Positions 53,570-62,784 are shown, counted from the stretch's first letter. The stretch is 64,000 bases of DNA from Kaistella polysaccharea (GCF_020410745.1 NZ_CP084528.1:2108001-2172000), one strand, 5' to 3'. Program-made: numbers and translations. The notes: generated from the letters alone by a model not told the origin.

Positions 53570-54445
53570 ATGAAAGCACTTGTATTTCCTGGGCAAGGTT
53601 CACAATATGTCGGGATGGGAAATGAATTATACAATTCCCGCAAAGACATTAAAGATTTAATGGACTCTGCCAATCATATTTTAGGTTTTGATATTCTTTC
53701 TGCCATGTTCAAAGGAACTGAGGAAGATTTGAAAAAAACTGAAGTTACCCAACCTGCCATTTTTATTTACTCCGTCGCGGCTTTAAAAGCGGTGAACGGA
53801 ATTTCTCCTTCTATGGTCGCTGGTCATTCTCTCGGCGAATTTTCTGCTTTGGTTGCCAATGGAGTTTTAAGTTTCGAAGATGGATTAAAATTGGTTTCAA
53901 CGCGTGCGAAAGCCATGCAGGAAGCCTGTGATGCAAATCCGAGTTCAATGGCTGCCATTCTTGGTTTAGCTGATGATGTGGTCGAAAGAATTTGTGAAGA
54001 AACTCCAGGTATTGTAGTTCCTGCGAATTATAACTGTCCCGGACAATTGGTAATTTCTGGCGAGACAAAAGCCGTAGAACTGGCGTGTCAAAACATGAAA
54101 GATGCGGGCGCTAAACGTGCCTTAATGCTTCCAGTAAATGGTGCATTTCACTCTCCACTCATGATGCCTGCACAAGAAAAATTAGCGGAAGCAATCCATA
54201 ATACCAAGTTTTATAAACCTACGATGGATGTTTATCAGAATATCACCACAACCGCTGTTGAAGATCCAGAAGATATTAAGAAAAATCTGATCGCTCAACT
54301 TACAGGCCCGGTAAGATGGACGCAATCTGTACAAAATATGATTAAAAAAGGAGCGACTTCTTTTGTAGAAGTTGGTCCCGGAAAAACCCTTCAAGGTTTG
54401 ATCAAAAAAATAAACAGCGACGTTCTCGTTTCTTCCGCAATTTAA
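53570..54445 (+). CDS. fabD: Malonyl-CoA:ACP transacylase FabD
   Basis: 291 aa. It loads malonyl groups onto acyl carrier protein for fatty-acid synthesis. The nucleophile is S87 in VAGHSLGEFSAL; the oxyanion glutamine is in FPGQGSQYVGMG (6-17); the catalytic histidine is in PVNGAFHSPLM (about residue 199); the C-terminal EVGPGKTLQGLIKKI is conserved. It is 12 bp upstream of the GHMP kinase gene in the same direction, so both may share a transcript. Confidence 0.97.
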   Translation: MKALVFPGQGSQYVGMGNELYNSRKDIKDLMDSANHILGFDILSAMFKGTEEDLKKTEVTQPAIFIYSVAALKAVNGISPSMVAGHSLGEFSALVANGVLSFEDGLKLVSTRAKAMQEACDANPSSMAAILGLADDVVERICEETPGIVVPANYNCPGQLVISGETKAVELACQNMKDAGAKRALMLPVNGAFHSPLMMPAQEKLAEAIHNTKFYKPTMDVYQNITTTAVEDPEDIKKNLIAQLTGPVRWTQSVQNMIKKGATSFVEVGPGKTLQGLIKKINSDVLVSSAI

Positions 54446-54457
54446 TACGAAAAGAGT

Positions 54458-55354
54458 ATGATTTTTTCACCTGGAAAATTATTGCTCACCTCCGAATATG
54501 TCGTTCTCGACGGCGCTTTAGCTCTTGCTGTTCCAACAAAATGGGGGCAAGAGTTTTTTGTTGATGAATTTCTAGACGGTAAATCATTGGTTCAATGGAC
54601 AGCTTTGCATCAGGGAAAAGCTTGGTTAGACGCGGAAATTGATTACAAAAATGCAAGGATTATAAGATCTAATATTCCAGATTCGGCAGCTTTTATTGTG
54701 AAAGTTCTTCTTGAAGTTAAAAGACTTTCCGAAACTCATTTACAATCCGATCATTCTTACGCCATTAGAACCAATCTTCAGTTTCCCGCCGATTACGGAT
54801 TGGGAAGCAGTTCTACTTTAATGAATAATTTGGCCCAATGGTCTGGCGTTGATGCTTTTCAATTGAATGAAAACTGTCTGGGCGGAAGTGGTTACGATAT
54901 CGCCGTTGCACAGGAGCAGTCTGCAATTCTATACCGGAATATACCAGAAAGAAAAGTTCAGAAAGTTGCATTCAATCCAGTTTTTAAAGATGATTTAATA
55001 TTTATCCATCTTAATAAAAAGCAGGACAGCCGCGAAGGAATTAATTTATACCGGTCAAAAGAAAAGTCGACCGACCTTATTAATGAGTTTTCGGCAATTA
55101 CAGAAAAGGTTTTAAAAACTGAAAATCTCCGTGATTTTTCTGATTTGATGAATTTGCACGAAACCAAACTGGGGGAATTTCTGGGAATTAAAACTGCAAA
55201 GGAAAAACATTTTAAAGATTGTCCGGTCTTCATTAAAAGTCTCGGCGCTTGGGGTGGCGATTTTGTAATGAGTTCGAAATTTCCCGGATACCGCGAGTAT
55301 TTTGCGGAAAAAGGATATGTAACTATTTTTTCGTACGCTGAATTAATTGCATAA
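54458..55354 (+). CDS. GYDIA family GHMP kinase
   Basis: 298 aa. The glycine-rich ATP-binding motif of GHMP kinases is FPADYGLGSSSTLMNN (about 109-124), preceded by the N-terminal SPGKLLLTSEYVVLDGALAL motif 1. The signature GGSGYDIAVAQEQSA names this Bacteroidota subfamily, and LGAWGGDFVMSS is a variant of motif 3. GHMP kinases phosphorylate small molecules (mevalonate, galactose, homoserine); the position of this family in the mevalonate route is suspected but not established to my knowledge. It directly follows fabD (12 bp). Confidence 0.9.
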   Translation: MIFSPGKLLLTSEYVVLDGALALAVPTKWGQEFFVDEFLDGKSLVQWTALHQGKAWLDAEIDYKNARIIRSNIPDSAAFIVKVLLEVKRLSETHLQSDHSYAIRTNLQFPADYGLGSSSTLMNNLAQWSGVDAFQLNENCLGGSGYDIAVAQEQSAILYRNIPERKVQKVAFNPVFKDDLIFIHLNKKQDSREGINLYRSKEKSTDLINEFSAITEKVLKTENLRDFSDLMNLHETKLGEFLGIKTAKEKHFKDCPVFIKSLGAWGGDFVMSSKFPGYREYFAEKGYVTIFSYAELIA

Positions 55355-55440
55355 TCATCAAGAAGATAGGTATTTAAAGTTTTTTTGCAGATTCTGATGA
55401 ATATCAGTATTTTTAAAACTTCTTACTAAACATTAATCAT

Positions 55441-55448
55441 TAAATTTG
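55441..55448 (+). promoter_or_regulatory. -7 box TAAATTTG upstream of pckA
   Basis: Perfect TAnnTTTG, 33 nt before the ATG at 55482; predicted leader near 30 nt. Confidence 0.5.
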
Positions 55449-55481
55449 TGTTTTACTAAAAATCAGATATAAATAGACATT

Positions 55482-57086
55482 ATGAAGAACATCAAAATCA
55501 TCCAACAGCTGCATAATCTTGGTATTACAGGCTATGAAGAAGTATCTTATAATCCAAGTTATGAGGAACTGTTTATCGCAGAATTGTCCACTAAAAATGC
55601 GGGTTTTGAAAAAGGAGCAGTAACCGATTCTGGAGCTGTAGCCGTTAAAACCGGAGTTTTTACTGGCCGTTCGCCGAAAGACCGTTACATCGTTGAAGAT
55701 GATATTAGTAAAAATACAATTCATTGGGATGGTAAAGTAAATTTACCAACTACTCCTGAAATCTTCCAAAGCTGTAAAGAAGTAGTTTTAAAACAATTGT
55801 CTTCATCTAAAAAGATTTATGTTGTTGATGCATTTTGTGGTACAAATCCAGATACAAGACTGAAAGTACGATTCATTATGGAAGTCGCTTGGCAAGCGCA
55901 TTTTGTTACCAATATGTTCATTCGTCCTTCTAATTTCGAACTTGAGAATTTCGGTGAGCCTGATTTTATTGTAATTAATGGTTCTAAAACAACCAATCCA
56001 AACTGGAAAGAGCAGGGGTTAAATTCCGAAAATTTTGTCATGTTCAATCTGACCGAAAGAATGCAGATTATTGGTGGAACTTGGTATGGTGGCGAAATGA
56101 AAAAAGGAATGTTTGCTATGATGAACTATTACCTTCCTTTAAAAGGAATGGCATCTATGCACTGTTCTGCAAACGTAGGTGAAGAAGGTGATGTTGCTTT
56201 ATTCTTCGGTTTATCTGGTACTGGTAAAACAACACTTTCTGCAGATCCTAAAAGATACTTAATCGGTGACGACGAGCACGGTTGGGATGACAACGGCGTT
56301 TTCAATTTTGAAGGCGGTTGTTACGCGAAAGTAATTGACCTGTCAGAAGAAAAAGAACCAGATATTTTCAAAGCGATCAGAAGAGATTCTTTGTTGGAAA
56401 ATGTAGTGGTTAACGAATATGGTGAAGCCGATTACAAAGACAATTCAATTACAGAAAATACGCGGGTTTCTTATCCAATTTATCATATCAGCAAAATTGT
56501 ATTGCCTTCAAAAGCAGGTCACGCAAAAAAAATCGTGTATTTATCCGCAGATGCATTTGGAGTATTGCCTCCGGTTTCTGTCTTGAATGAAGATCAGGCA
56601 CAGTATCACTTCCTTTGCGGTTATACCTCAAAATTAGCGGGAACTGAGAGAGGAATTACAGAGCCACAACCATCATTCTCTCCAGCTTTTGGGGAGGCGT
56701 TCTTAACGTTGCATCCAACGATGTATTCTAAAACACTGATCGGTAAAATGAAAGAGCACGGCGCAAAAGCCTATTTGGTAAACACGGGCTGGAACGGAAC
56801 AGGAAAAAGAATTTCTTTAAAAGATACCCGGGCAATTATTGATGCTATTATCGATGGATCAATTGACAAGGCAGAGAAAACTACAATTCCAATTATGAAT
56901 CTGGAAATTCCTAATGCTCTACCAAATGTTTCGGAAGGAATTCTGGACCCGAGATCAACTTACGCCAGCGCTGCTGAGTGGGAAGTAAAAGCGAAGGATT
57001 TAGCGGCACGTTACATTAAAAACTTCGAGCAGTATTGCGATAATGATGAAGCTAAAAAATTAGTAGCAGCAGGACCGCAACTTTAA
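55482..57086 (+). CDS. pckA: Phosphoenolpyruvate carboxykinase (ATP)
   Basis: 534 aa, matching the ATP-dependent family (E. coli 540 aa). It interconverts oxaloacetate + ATP and PEP + CO2 + ADP in gluconeogenesis. The P-loop [11 protein letters not shown] is at about 243-253; [11 protein letters not shown] and [15 protein letters not shown] follow; [17 protein letters not shown] is near the N-terminus. It has its own promoter and a strong terminator, so it is a single-gene unit. Confidence 0.98.
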   Translation: MKNIKIIQQLHNLGITGYEEVSYNPSYEELFIAELSTKNAGFEKGAVTDSGAVAVKTGVFTGRSPKDRYIVEDDISKNTIHWDGKVNLPTTPEIFQSCKEVVLKQLSSSKKIYVVDAFCGTNPDTRLKVRFIMEVAWQAHFVTNMFIRPSNFELENFGEPDFIVINGSKTTNPNWKEQGLNSENFVMFNLTERMQIIGGTWYGGEMKKGMFAMMNYYLPLKGMASMHCSANVGEEGDVALFFGLSGTGKTTLSADPKRYLIGDDEHGWDDNGVFNFEGGCYAKVIDLSEEKEPDIFKAIRRDSLLENVVVNEYGEADYKDNSITENTRVSYPIYHISKIVLPSKAGHAKKIVYLSADAFGVLPPVSVLNEDQAQYHFLCGYTSKLAGTERGITEPQPSFSPAFGEAFLTLHPTMYSKTLIGKMKEHGAKAYLVNTGWNGTGKRISLKDTRAIIDAIIDGSIDKAEKTTIPIMNLEIPNALPNVSEGILDPRSTYASAAEWEVKAKDLAARYIKNFEQYCDNDEAKKLVAAGPQL

Positions 57087-57105
57087 AAGTAGCAACTATA
57101 CATAC

Positions 57106-57136
57106 AATTCCCTCAGTATACTGGGGGAATTTTTTG
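57106..57136 (+). terminator. Rho-independent terminator after pckA
   Basis: AATTCCCTCAGT and ACTGGGGGAATT pair over 12 bp (one G-U), then T-rich. The rest of the gap to 57346 shows nothing recognisable. Confidence 0.85.
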
Positions 57137-57346
57137 TGCATTCTTAAAATAGAATACAAACAGTTTACATCAACATCGGTTTTTTGTAGAATAAATTTCT
57201 ATGATCTTGTTGAAATTTAATATTTTATTAATCACTCTGGAAATAGTTGATTATTTAGTGAAATAGCGTTAATATATCAGCAATTTGACTATTTTAGAAC
57301 CGAAAATCTAATCCTAAATAATAGTATCTATTTAAAATTTAAATTT

Positions 57347-58552
57347 ATGCAAAAAGCAATTTTACTTTTTACCGTGTTCGTTTCCAGCGTTCTTTTTTCT
57401 CAAATTCGATTTGAAAAAGGATATTTTATCGATAATTCTGATAACAAAACAGAATGTCTTATAAAAGATCTTGGATGGAAAAATAATCCAACGACATTTC
57501 AATATAAATTATCGGAGACTTCTGAGATTATGACGGAAAACATTAAAAATGTAAAACTTTTTGAAGTTGATAATCAGGTAAAATTTTTGAGAGCTACTGT
57601 GAAAATTGACCGTTCTAGCAGTGATGTAAAAGATATGAGCCCCACGAAAGAACCCCAATTTATAGAAGAGCAGGTTTTCCTGAAGCAACTGGTGAACGGA
57701 GAGGCAAATTTGTACAGTTATTCAGATGGTGGTTTTATCAGATATTTTCTTCAGATGGGAAATGGTCAAATTGATCAATTAATTTACAAACCATATGAAG
57801 TAGAGGCCCAAAAAGTAGCCTATAACGAGGACTATAAGACGCAGTTAAAAAATGTCCTGACCTGTCAGGGAATCTTTAACAACACCTTTGATAATCTGGC
57901 TTATTCTGAAAAAAGTTTTACCAATTTATTTTTGAAACACAACAATTGCGCTAACCCGGATTATGTAAATGTATCCAATAATACCAGCAAAGGTAAATTC
58001 AATATAGCCATTCGCCCGCGTATTAATTTTTCAAGTTATACTCAAAATAATTTTGAAAGACCAGAGGCAAGTTTCGAAATGGATCAAAAAATGACTTTTG
58101 GAGTCGGAGTAGAATTCGAATACTTACTGCCATTTAACAAAAACAAATGGGCCGTAATTGTAGAACCTACCTACCAGTCTTATAAAAATGAAGATACCAG
58201 ACAAATCAATGGAACATTAACGACCAAAGTTGACTATAGTACCATTCAGCTTCCTGTTGGTATAAGACACTATATGTTTCTAAATGACACGTCACAACTT
58301 TTTGTAAATGCGCAGTATGTGATGGATGTGAGCTCGAAATTTACATATGAAGTCAATAATGATGGTGGGAAAACCTATAATTATGTTGATAAGAAACCAA
58401 GTTCTAATTTTGCACTTGGTGTAGGCTACAAATACAAATCGAAATTTGGTGCAGAATTTAGATATTTCACTAAGAAAAATGTTGCCAGAGATATCTATTA
58501 CGATTTTACATATAATAGTTTTTCCTTTATTTTAAGTTACAATATATTCTAG
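57347..58552 (+). CDS. Secreted protein with C-terminal outer-membrane beta-barrel
   Basis: 401 aa. A signal peptide ends VLFSQ. The first half (about 20-200) is a soluble-looking domain with FEKGYFIDNSDNKTECLIKD and QVFLKQLVNGEANLYSYSD; the second half (from KFNIAIRPRINFSSY) alternates hydrophobic and polar residues and ends NSFSFILSYNIF, as in small outer-membrane barrels of the PorT/OmpA-like type. Homologues of this architecture are common, unnamed proteins in flavobacteria. Function unknown. No perfect -7 box upstream. Confidence 0.75.
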   Translation: MQKAILLFTVFVSSVLFSQIRFEKGYFIDNSDNKTECLIKDLGWKNNPTTFQYKLSETSEIMTENIKNVKLFEVDNQVKFLRATVKIDRSSSDVKDMSPTKEPQFIEEQVFLKQLVNGEANLYSYSDGGFIRYFLQMGNGQIDQLIYKPYEVEAQKVAYNEDYKTQLKNVLTCQGIFNNTFDNLAYSEKSFTNLFLKHNNCANPDYVNVSNNTSKGKFNIAIRPRINFSSYTQNNFERPEASFEMDQKMTFGVGVEFEYLLPFNKNKWAVIVEPTYQSYKNEDTRQINGTLTTKVDYSTIQLPVGIRHYMFLNDTSQLFVNAQYVMDVSSKFTYEVNNDGGKTYNYVDKKPSSNFALGVGYKYKSKFGAEFRYFTKKNVARDIYYDFTYNSFSFILSYNIF

Positions 58553-58616
58553 GGAATTGAAATTTTGATATAAAAGTGTAATTAATAAAAACAAAGAGAA
58601 CATAAAACTCTAAAAT

Positions 58617-59036
58617 GTGAATAAAATCATCCTAATTTCCATTCTTCTAGTTTTTACAAGTTGTGATAAAAAAGAGGAAACGAAAAATCTAACTCAATTA
58701 GAAACTTCGAAAATTGAAAAATTAGTAGCTGAAGATAAAGTAAATAATCAGGTAGCAGATAATTCTTTAGGTTCGGTAGATTTGCAAGCAAGTACAGCCC
58801 GTGATAATAAAGTGCAGCAGGCGAAAGAACTCATAGATGAAGTGAATTCAATTGTTAAAAAAGGAATTTTAAAACAGTTGAATATTTCTGAAGTCAATGA
58901 TGTGATAAATCCACTGATGAATAAATACGAAACTTTGATCGCTAAATTATCAGCTCAAGAAAAAAAAGAGGTTGAAGAATATCGCATGCTTGAAATGAGT
59001 AAAGTTGTTGATCTACAAGTTGAAAATAGTAAATAA
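58617..59036 (+). CDS. Small predicted lipoprotein, function unknown
   Basis: 139 aa. GTG start at 58617; the overlapping ATG at 58615 is followed at once by a stop, and no in-frame ATG precedes the signal sequence MNKIILISILLVFTSC (lipid-bearing C16). After the cysteine comes a lysine/glutamate-rich, mostly helical protein (DKKEETKNLTQLETSK) with a likely coiled coil. No family recognised. A bidirectional terminator follows about 60 bp downstream, shared with ssrA. Confidence 0.65.
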   Translation: MNKIILISILLVFTSCDKKEETKNLTQLETSKIEKLVAEDKVNNQVADNSLGSVDLQASTARDNKVQQAKELIDEVNSIVKKGILKQLNISEVNDVINPLMNKYETLIAKLSAQEKKEVEEYRMLEMSKVVDLQVENSK

Positions 59037-59095
59037 AAGTATGTTTCAGGAATTGCTTTAATATAGAGGCATCCTTAATATTTATAAAATATAAA

Positions 59096-59128
59096 AAAAT
59101 AACCCACTGAAATTCAGTGGGTTATTTT
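59096..59128. terminator. Bidirectional terminator between the lipoprotein gene and ssrA
   Basis: A near-perfect 15-bp inverted repeat AAATAACCCACTGAA/TTCAGTGGGTTATTT with A- and T-runs on both sides. It lies 8 nt past the ssrA 3' end (minus strand). Confidence 0.85.
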
Positions 59129-59136
59129 AATTAATG

Positions 59137-59532
59137 TGGAGTTGGAGGGATTCGAACCCTCGTCCAAACAAGCAACACATAAGGTTTCTACATGCTTATT
59201 CTGCTATTGGTTTTCGAATAAAAGCAGAGAGCAAACACCCAACTTTTACCTTATCTTCTAAATTTTTCGATCCTGAACCGAAGTTTTTCAGGACTTATTT
59301 CCGCATTGCTATACCCCAGAATCAGACGTCGCGAAACAGAACTTCTGTGGGATATCTTACCTCCTTACTATCTTCAGGAGAGCGCTGAATCCTACTGTAA
59401 TTCGGATTAAGCTGCAAGAGCAAACTCTTGGTCGCCAGTTAAAATTTTGTAGCAAGGGATTAAAGAGATCGCGCTACGGTTCTCTGCATGCTTACTTATC
59501 CATTGATCTTGCTGTCGAAACCAGTCAACCCC
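59137..59532 (-). ncRNA. ssrA: tmRNA (transfer-messenger RNA)
   Basis: 396 nt. The 5' end GGGGTTGACTGGTTTCGACAG and the 3' part with T-arm GAGGG-TTCGAAT-CCCTC pair through a 7-bp acceptor stem (GGGGTTG with CAACTCC). The CCA end is not encoded (ACAT follows the stem). The reading frame for the degradation tag at 59407-59436 is GDQEFALAA then TAA. tmRNA rescues stalled ribosomes and tags the unfinished protein for proteolysis. A TACCTTTG promoter box lies 16 nt upstream and a bidirectional terminator follows. Confidence 0.96.
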
Positions 59533-59548
59533 AATTTTTGTAAGGTCA

Positions 59549-59556
59549 CAAAGGTA
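59549..59556 (-). promoter_or_regulatory. -7 box TACCTTTG of ssrA
   Basis: Perfect TAnnTTTG on the minus strand, ending 16 nt before the mature 5' end; a TTTG lies 14 nt further upstream. Confidence 0.55.
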
Positions 59557-59629
59557 AACAAAAAATATTTCAAATGGTACTGAATTTTACTTTGAGCGAA
59601 ATTGAAGATTTGCAAGAAGCAGGGTCGGA

Positions 59630-59790
59630 GCATGGGCGTATCCTAAATGCGGGAGATTGGTGCTCGCCGCCTGCGGCGGCTCGCGCCAATCTCCCGCATT
59701 TAGGTCGGGCTTTCCGTTGCAATCTTTTTTGGGTTTGGCGCGGCTTTGCCGCGCAAAACCCAAAAAAAGGATTTCCTCTACAATCCCTTA
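59630..59790. repeat. GC-rich double-hairpin interspersed repeat
   Basis: It contains a 19-bp perfect stem, CCTAAATGCGGGAGATTGG with its complement (59642-59660 and 59686-59704), enclosing a GCCGCC-TGC-GGCGGC mini-hairpin, and then a second hairpin (59725-59768) built on GCGCGGC-TTT-GCCGCGC with GGGTTT/AAACCC and T/A tracts. GATTGCAACGGA and GATTGTAGAGGA (minus strand) flank the second hairpin. The GC content is far above the neighbourhood. It resembles dispersed repeat elements that I associate with Chryseobacterium intergenic regions. A 78-codon frame over it is not a gene. Confidence 0.75.
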
Positions 59791-59887
59791 GGCAAAATCC
59801 CGCTTCTTAAACAATCATCTTAAATTTAGAAGCGAGAGCAATCTGCCAAAGCCAAAAATCTCCTGTACCTAGTTTCCATCTACGTCC

Positions 59888-59920
59888 AACCTTGTCAGGG
59901 TTCCAAACCCTGACAAGGTT
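59888..59920. repeat. 33-bp perfect palindrome AACCTTGTCAGGGTT-CCA-complement
   Basis: Two exact 15-bp arms with a 3-nt centre. It differs from the GC-rich element 100 bp away and looks like a second family of dispersed palindromes known in this group. It has no T-tract, so it is not a normal terminator. Confidence 0.75.
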
Positions 59921-60255
59921 AATCAACTTATTTTTCTCAACTTAAAAAAGAAGATTAGCAAATCTTCAATTTAATTATCGTGAAAACCATTTCTTTCATT
60001 AATGCTTAAAAAAAATCCAGACGGCCATAGGTAAATGAAACGCCTTTTCACTCGTAATTTAAACAGTGAATAACTCAAAAATCTTTGCGCCTTTTCGTAA
60101 AATTTTACTAAAGTATTAAAGATTTTAACAAAGACTCAATCCTCAATTTCTAAAAAAATCATAAAACCCGTTAAAGCAGGTTAAACTTTTCTTTGGTACA
60201 ATTCAAATGCATCAAATCAGTTCAATATCCAATTACATTTACTCAAATTATTTGG
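59921..60255. other. Gene-free stretch upstream of the three-gene secreted cassette
   Basis: About 335 bp, AT-rich, without a credible gene. A hairpin-like AAGATTAGCAAATCTT (59950-59965) is present. The frame of the next gene stays open upstream to 60193, but that part lacks a plausible start. No perfect TAnnTTTG was found near the cassette start. Confidence 0.4.
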
Positions 60256-61077
60256 ATGAAAACAAAACTACTATTTGCCTTTTTTCTCTTTTCAGTTTCT
60301 CTTCTCTTTGCGCAAAAAAAGTATGTGATCGGAAATGTGAAAAATGAAGTTCAGAATAACATTCCTCAAACCTACATTTACAATCCTCGTACGGAAGAAA
60401 TGGTGATAACCGATATTTCAGGAGATTTCATTATTTCTGCAATCGCCTCTGATGAATTGCGAGTTGTTAAAAATGGTTTCGAACGATTGACATTGAAAGT
60501 TCAAGATGATAATTTTAGCAATCCATTAAACCTTGTCCTTTTCAAACTACCTTACGAAATCGAAGAAGTAGCCATCGCATTTAATCCAACAGGGGATTTA
60601 AAAAGGGATCTTGCCTATTTTAAAACCTCGCCGCGGAAAGAGAAATTGAATGATGAGATGACCCAATATATGCGCGGTCCAGTTCCGGATGCAATGCCGC
60701 AAAACACAATTCCGTCCATGTTTGCTCAGAGGAAACCAGGTGAGGGACAAATTCCTCTTCTAAGCATTGGCAGTGGAGGAAATGGCGGCGTCGTGGGATT
60801 ACTTGTGAGCGCTATCGCAGGTAAAAAAAATAAATCAACATCGCCCAATTATGCCGAAGTTGAAGATTTTTATCGTCGCGTAAAAGATGTGATTGATCTT
60901 AATTATTTTAAAACGTATGGATTGTCTGAATATGATTTTGATGTTTTTTTGGCGTATGTAGATCGGGCAAATTCACTTTCGAAAAAGTATCATAAAAACT
61001 TCAATAAACTCATAATCGAATCGGAACTGAAATTGGCTTTGGTCGAATATCTCAAAACGCACAAAGTTGGATCTTGA
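60256..61077 (+). CDS. Secreted protein with carboxypeptidase-regulatory-like domain (cassette member 1)
   Basis: 273 aa from the ATG at 60256; it gives a clean signal peptide (MKTKLLFAFFLFSVSLLFAQ). Residues about 21-110 form a beta-sandwich of the CarboxypepD_reg-like type: VIGNVKNEVQNNIPQTYIYN, VITDISGDFIISAIASDELRVVKNGF. IEEVAIAFNPTGDLKRDL follows and is shared by the next two genes. The second half (about 130-273) is helical with a glycine-rich stretch LLSIGSGGNGGVVGLLVSAI that might insert in a membrane. Function unknown. Its TGA overlaps the next ATG (TGATG). Confidence 0.8.
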   Translation: MKTKLLFAFFLFSVSLLFAQKKYVIGNVKNEVQNNIPQTYIYNPRTEEMVITDISGDFIISAIASDELRVVKNGFERLTLKVQDDNFSNPLNLVLFKLPYEIEEVAIAFNPTGDLKRDLAYFKTSPRKEKLNDEMTQYMRGPVPDAMPQNTIPSMFAQRKPGEGQIPLLSIGSGGNGGVVGLLVSAIAGKKNKSTSPNYAEVEDFYRRVKDVIDLNYFKTYGLSEYDFDVFLAYVDRANSLSKKYHKNFNKLIIESELKLALVEYLKTHKVGS

Positions 61078-61853
61078 TGGTACGCAGTATTTCCCTTTTT
61101 CTTCTTTTAATTTCATTAAATCTTTTTTCCCAAAATGTCTCTGGCATTGTCAGTGATGATGAAGGAAATGCACTTCCTGGAACATTGGTTTTTAATATGA
61201 AGTCAGAAGAAAAGGTGTATTCGAATCTAAATGGAGCGTTTACAATTGCTGCTTCGCTGAATGATGAACTTCGTTTTGTTCGTGTGGGATTTGAAAGAAA
61301 TTCGAAATACATTGCTCTCCAGGATTTTGGATCAAATTTGCAAATAATTCTGACCAGAAATGCTGCAGAAATCGAGGAGGTGAAAATCGTACGGCTGACA
61401 GGTGATATCAATCAAGATTCTAAAAATTTAACAAAGGTAGACCAGGTTTATGAACTTCAGAAAGAAATCGGAGTTCCTCTTCCTCCAGAAAAACCTCGGG
61501 AAAAACCTGCGGATTTCAAAAAAGATGTTTTATTAACCCTTGTAAGTTTAAGTATAAAACCTCAGGCGATTTACGATTTGATCAGTGGCGATGCAAGACG
61601 TATGAAAGCAGAATATCGCTATGAAGATCTCCAGGACAACATTACTTGGATCAGGAAGAGAGTTGCAGATGATTATTTTCTGCAAATGGGAATTCCAGTC
61701 GAAAAAATTTCAGCATTTGTACAATTTTCAATGGGTAATAATCCCGAAATTACGCAAGCCATAAAGGCGGGAAACTTGTCGAAAGTACTTTTTACTTTTG
61801 AAGAAACTTTACCAATTTTTCTGACGAGAATATCTAATAAAGTCAACCCTTAA
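61077..61853 (+). CDS. Secreted protein with carboxypeptidase-regulatory-like domain (cassette member 2)
   Basis: 258 aa; ATG at 61077 (a TTG one codon earlier is less likely). The signal peptide ends LNLFSQ. N-terminal beta-sandwich: VSGIVSDDEGNALPGTLVFN, VYSNLNGAFTIAASLNDELRFVRVGFERN. Then IEEVKIVRLTGDINQDSKNL, the counterpart of the motif in members 1 and 3. The C-terminal domain is helical, with DVLLTLVSLSIKPQAIYDLI and a predicted amphipathic end. No enzyme motif is seen. Coupled at both ends by one-base stop/start overlaps. Confidence 0.8.
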   Translation: MVRSISLFLLLISLNLFSQNVSGIVSDDEGNALPGTLVFNMKSEEKVYSNLNGAFTIAASLNDELRFVRVGFERNSKYIALQDFGSNLQIILTRNAAEIEEVKIVRLTGDINQDSKNLTKVDQVYELQKEIGVPLPPEKPREKPADFKKDVLLTLVSLSIKPQAIYDLISGDARRMKAEYRYEDLQDNITWIRKRVADDYFLQMGIPVEKISAFVQFSMGNNPEITQAIKAGNLSKVLFTFEETLPIFLTRISNKVNP

Positions 61854-62620
61854 TGTGGCGTTTTGCGTTGTTACTAGCCGTCGGGATCACCATGCATGTT
61901 TCTGGGCAAACGGTTACGGGGTCGGTTGTGGATGAAGATCAGAATTTGATTTCCGCAGTTTTAGTTTTTAATATTACAAATGAGGCAAAAGTCTTTACCA
62001 ATAACAAGGGAGAATTTGAAATTTCTGCCGGTCCGAATGACGAAATCCGTTTCATCCGGAAGGGTTTTGAGAGAAGCGCAAAATCCATTAAAAATGAGGA
62101 TCTTGGTGTTTGGATGACCATCAAAGTGACTCGAAATACAGAGGCGATTGAAGAAGTGAGAATTGTTTATCAACCCACCGGAGATTTAAAAAAAGATTTG
62201 CCGAATTATGGGGACTCCAAACCGGTTGCAAAGTTAAAAGGAGAAACCGCAAAATATATTCGCTCGAAATCTGCACCAGAAGTTTTAGCACCAAAACCTG
62301 GGGAATTTGTACAGCCAAAAGTTTCCGGGATTATTAATGGAAAAGTTGACGATCAATGGGACCATATTGATTTTATGGAATATTTGATCAGTTATTTGGG
62401 CGTGGAATTTTTCATCGAAAATTTGCAACTTAAAAAGACGGAAATCCAACCCTTTATTTATTACATTTTCCGAAATTTCGAACGCCGCGAAATTCTCTTT
62501 CGTGGATCGGCAAGTTCGGCCGATATTTCCCGGTTTATAAATGAAAGCTATCTTAAATTAGAAGCCTACCAGAATAATTTACCTAATAATCCTCCCAACA
62601 AGAAAAATCGAAAGCCATAA
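61853..62620 (+). CDS. Secreted protein with carboxypeptidase-regulatory-like domain (cassette member 3)
   Basis: 255 aa. The ATG overlaps the previous stop (TAATG). Signal peptide MWRFALLLAVGITMHVSGQ. Beta-sandwich VTGSVVDEDQNLISAVLVFN, VFTNNKGEFEISAGPNDEIRFIRKGFERS, clearly the closest relative of member 2. IEEVRIVYQPTGDLKKDL follows, then a proline-rich linker and a helical C-terminal domain (DFMEYLISYLGVEFFIENLQ) ending in an N/P/K-rich tail. Function unknown. The three genes probably encode parts of one envelope assembly or a divergent paralogue set. Confidence 0.8.
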   Translation: MWRFALLLAVGITMHVSGQTVTGSVVDEDQNLISAVLVFNITNEAKVFTNNKGEFEISAGPNDEIRFIRKGFERSAKSIKNEDLGVWMTIKVTRNTEAIEEVRIVYQPTGDLKKDLPNYGDSKPVAKLKGETAKYIRSKSAPEVLAPKPGEFVQPKVSGIINGKVDDQWDHIDFMEYLISYLGVEFFIENLQLKKTEIQPFIYYIFRNFERREILFRGSASSADISRFINESYLKLEAYQNNLPNNPPNKKNRKP

Positions 62621-62784
62621 TATTTACGCTTTATTAATATCTTTTAAATATTAATGCAATTTTTTAGAAAGGATTGTAGTTTCTAAACCGAAAAAAACTT
62701 GTCAATTTTAGAGCCTCGCTTTAATTATTCATACCTTTATTCTTTAAAAAAGGACCATCCTCTAAAAAACAAAATACAATTCGT

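Noticed and set aside
59134-59388. An 84-codon plus-strand open frame (starts MWSWRDSNPRPNKQH)
   Set aside because: It is antisense to the tmRNA; this is a well-known spurious translation of ssrA.
59574-59810. A 78-codon plus-strand open frame upstream of ssrA
   Set aside because: It runs through both arms of the GC-rich double hairpin; the codons simply read the palindromes, and there is no promoter or homology.
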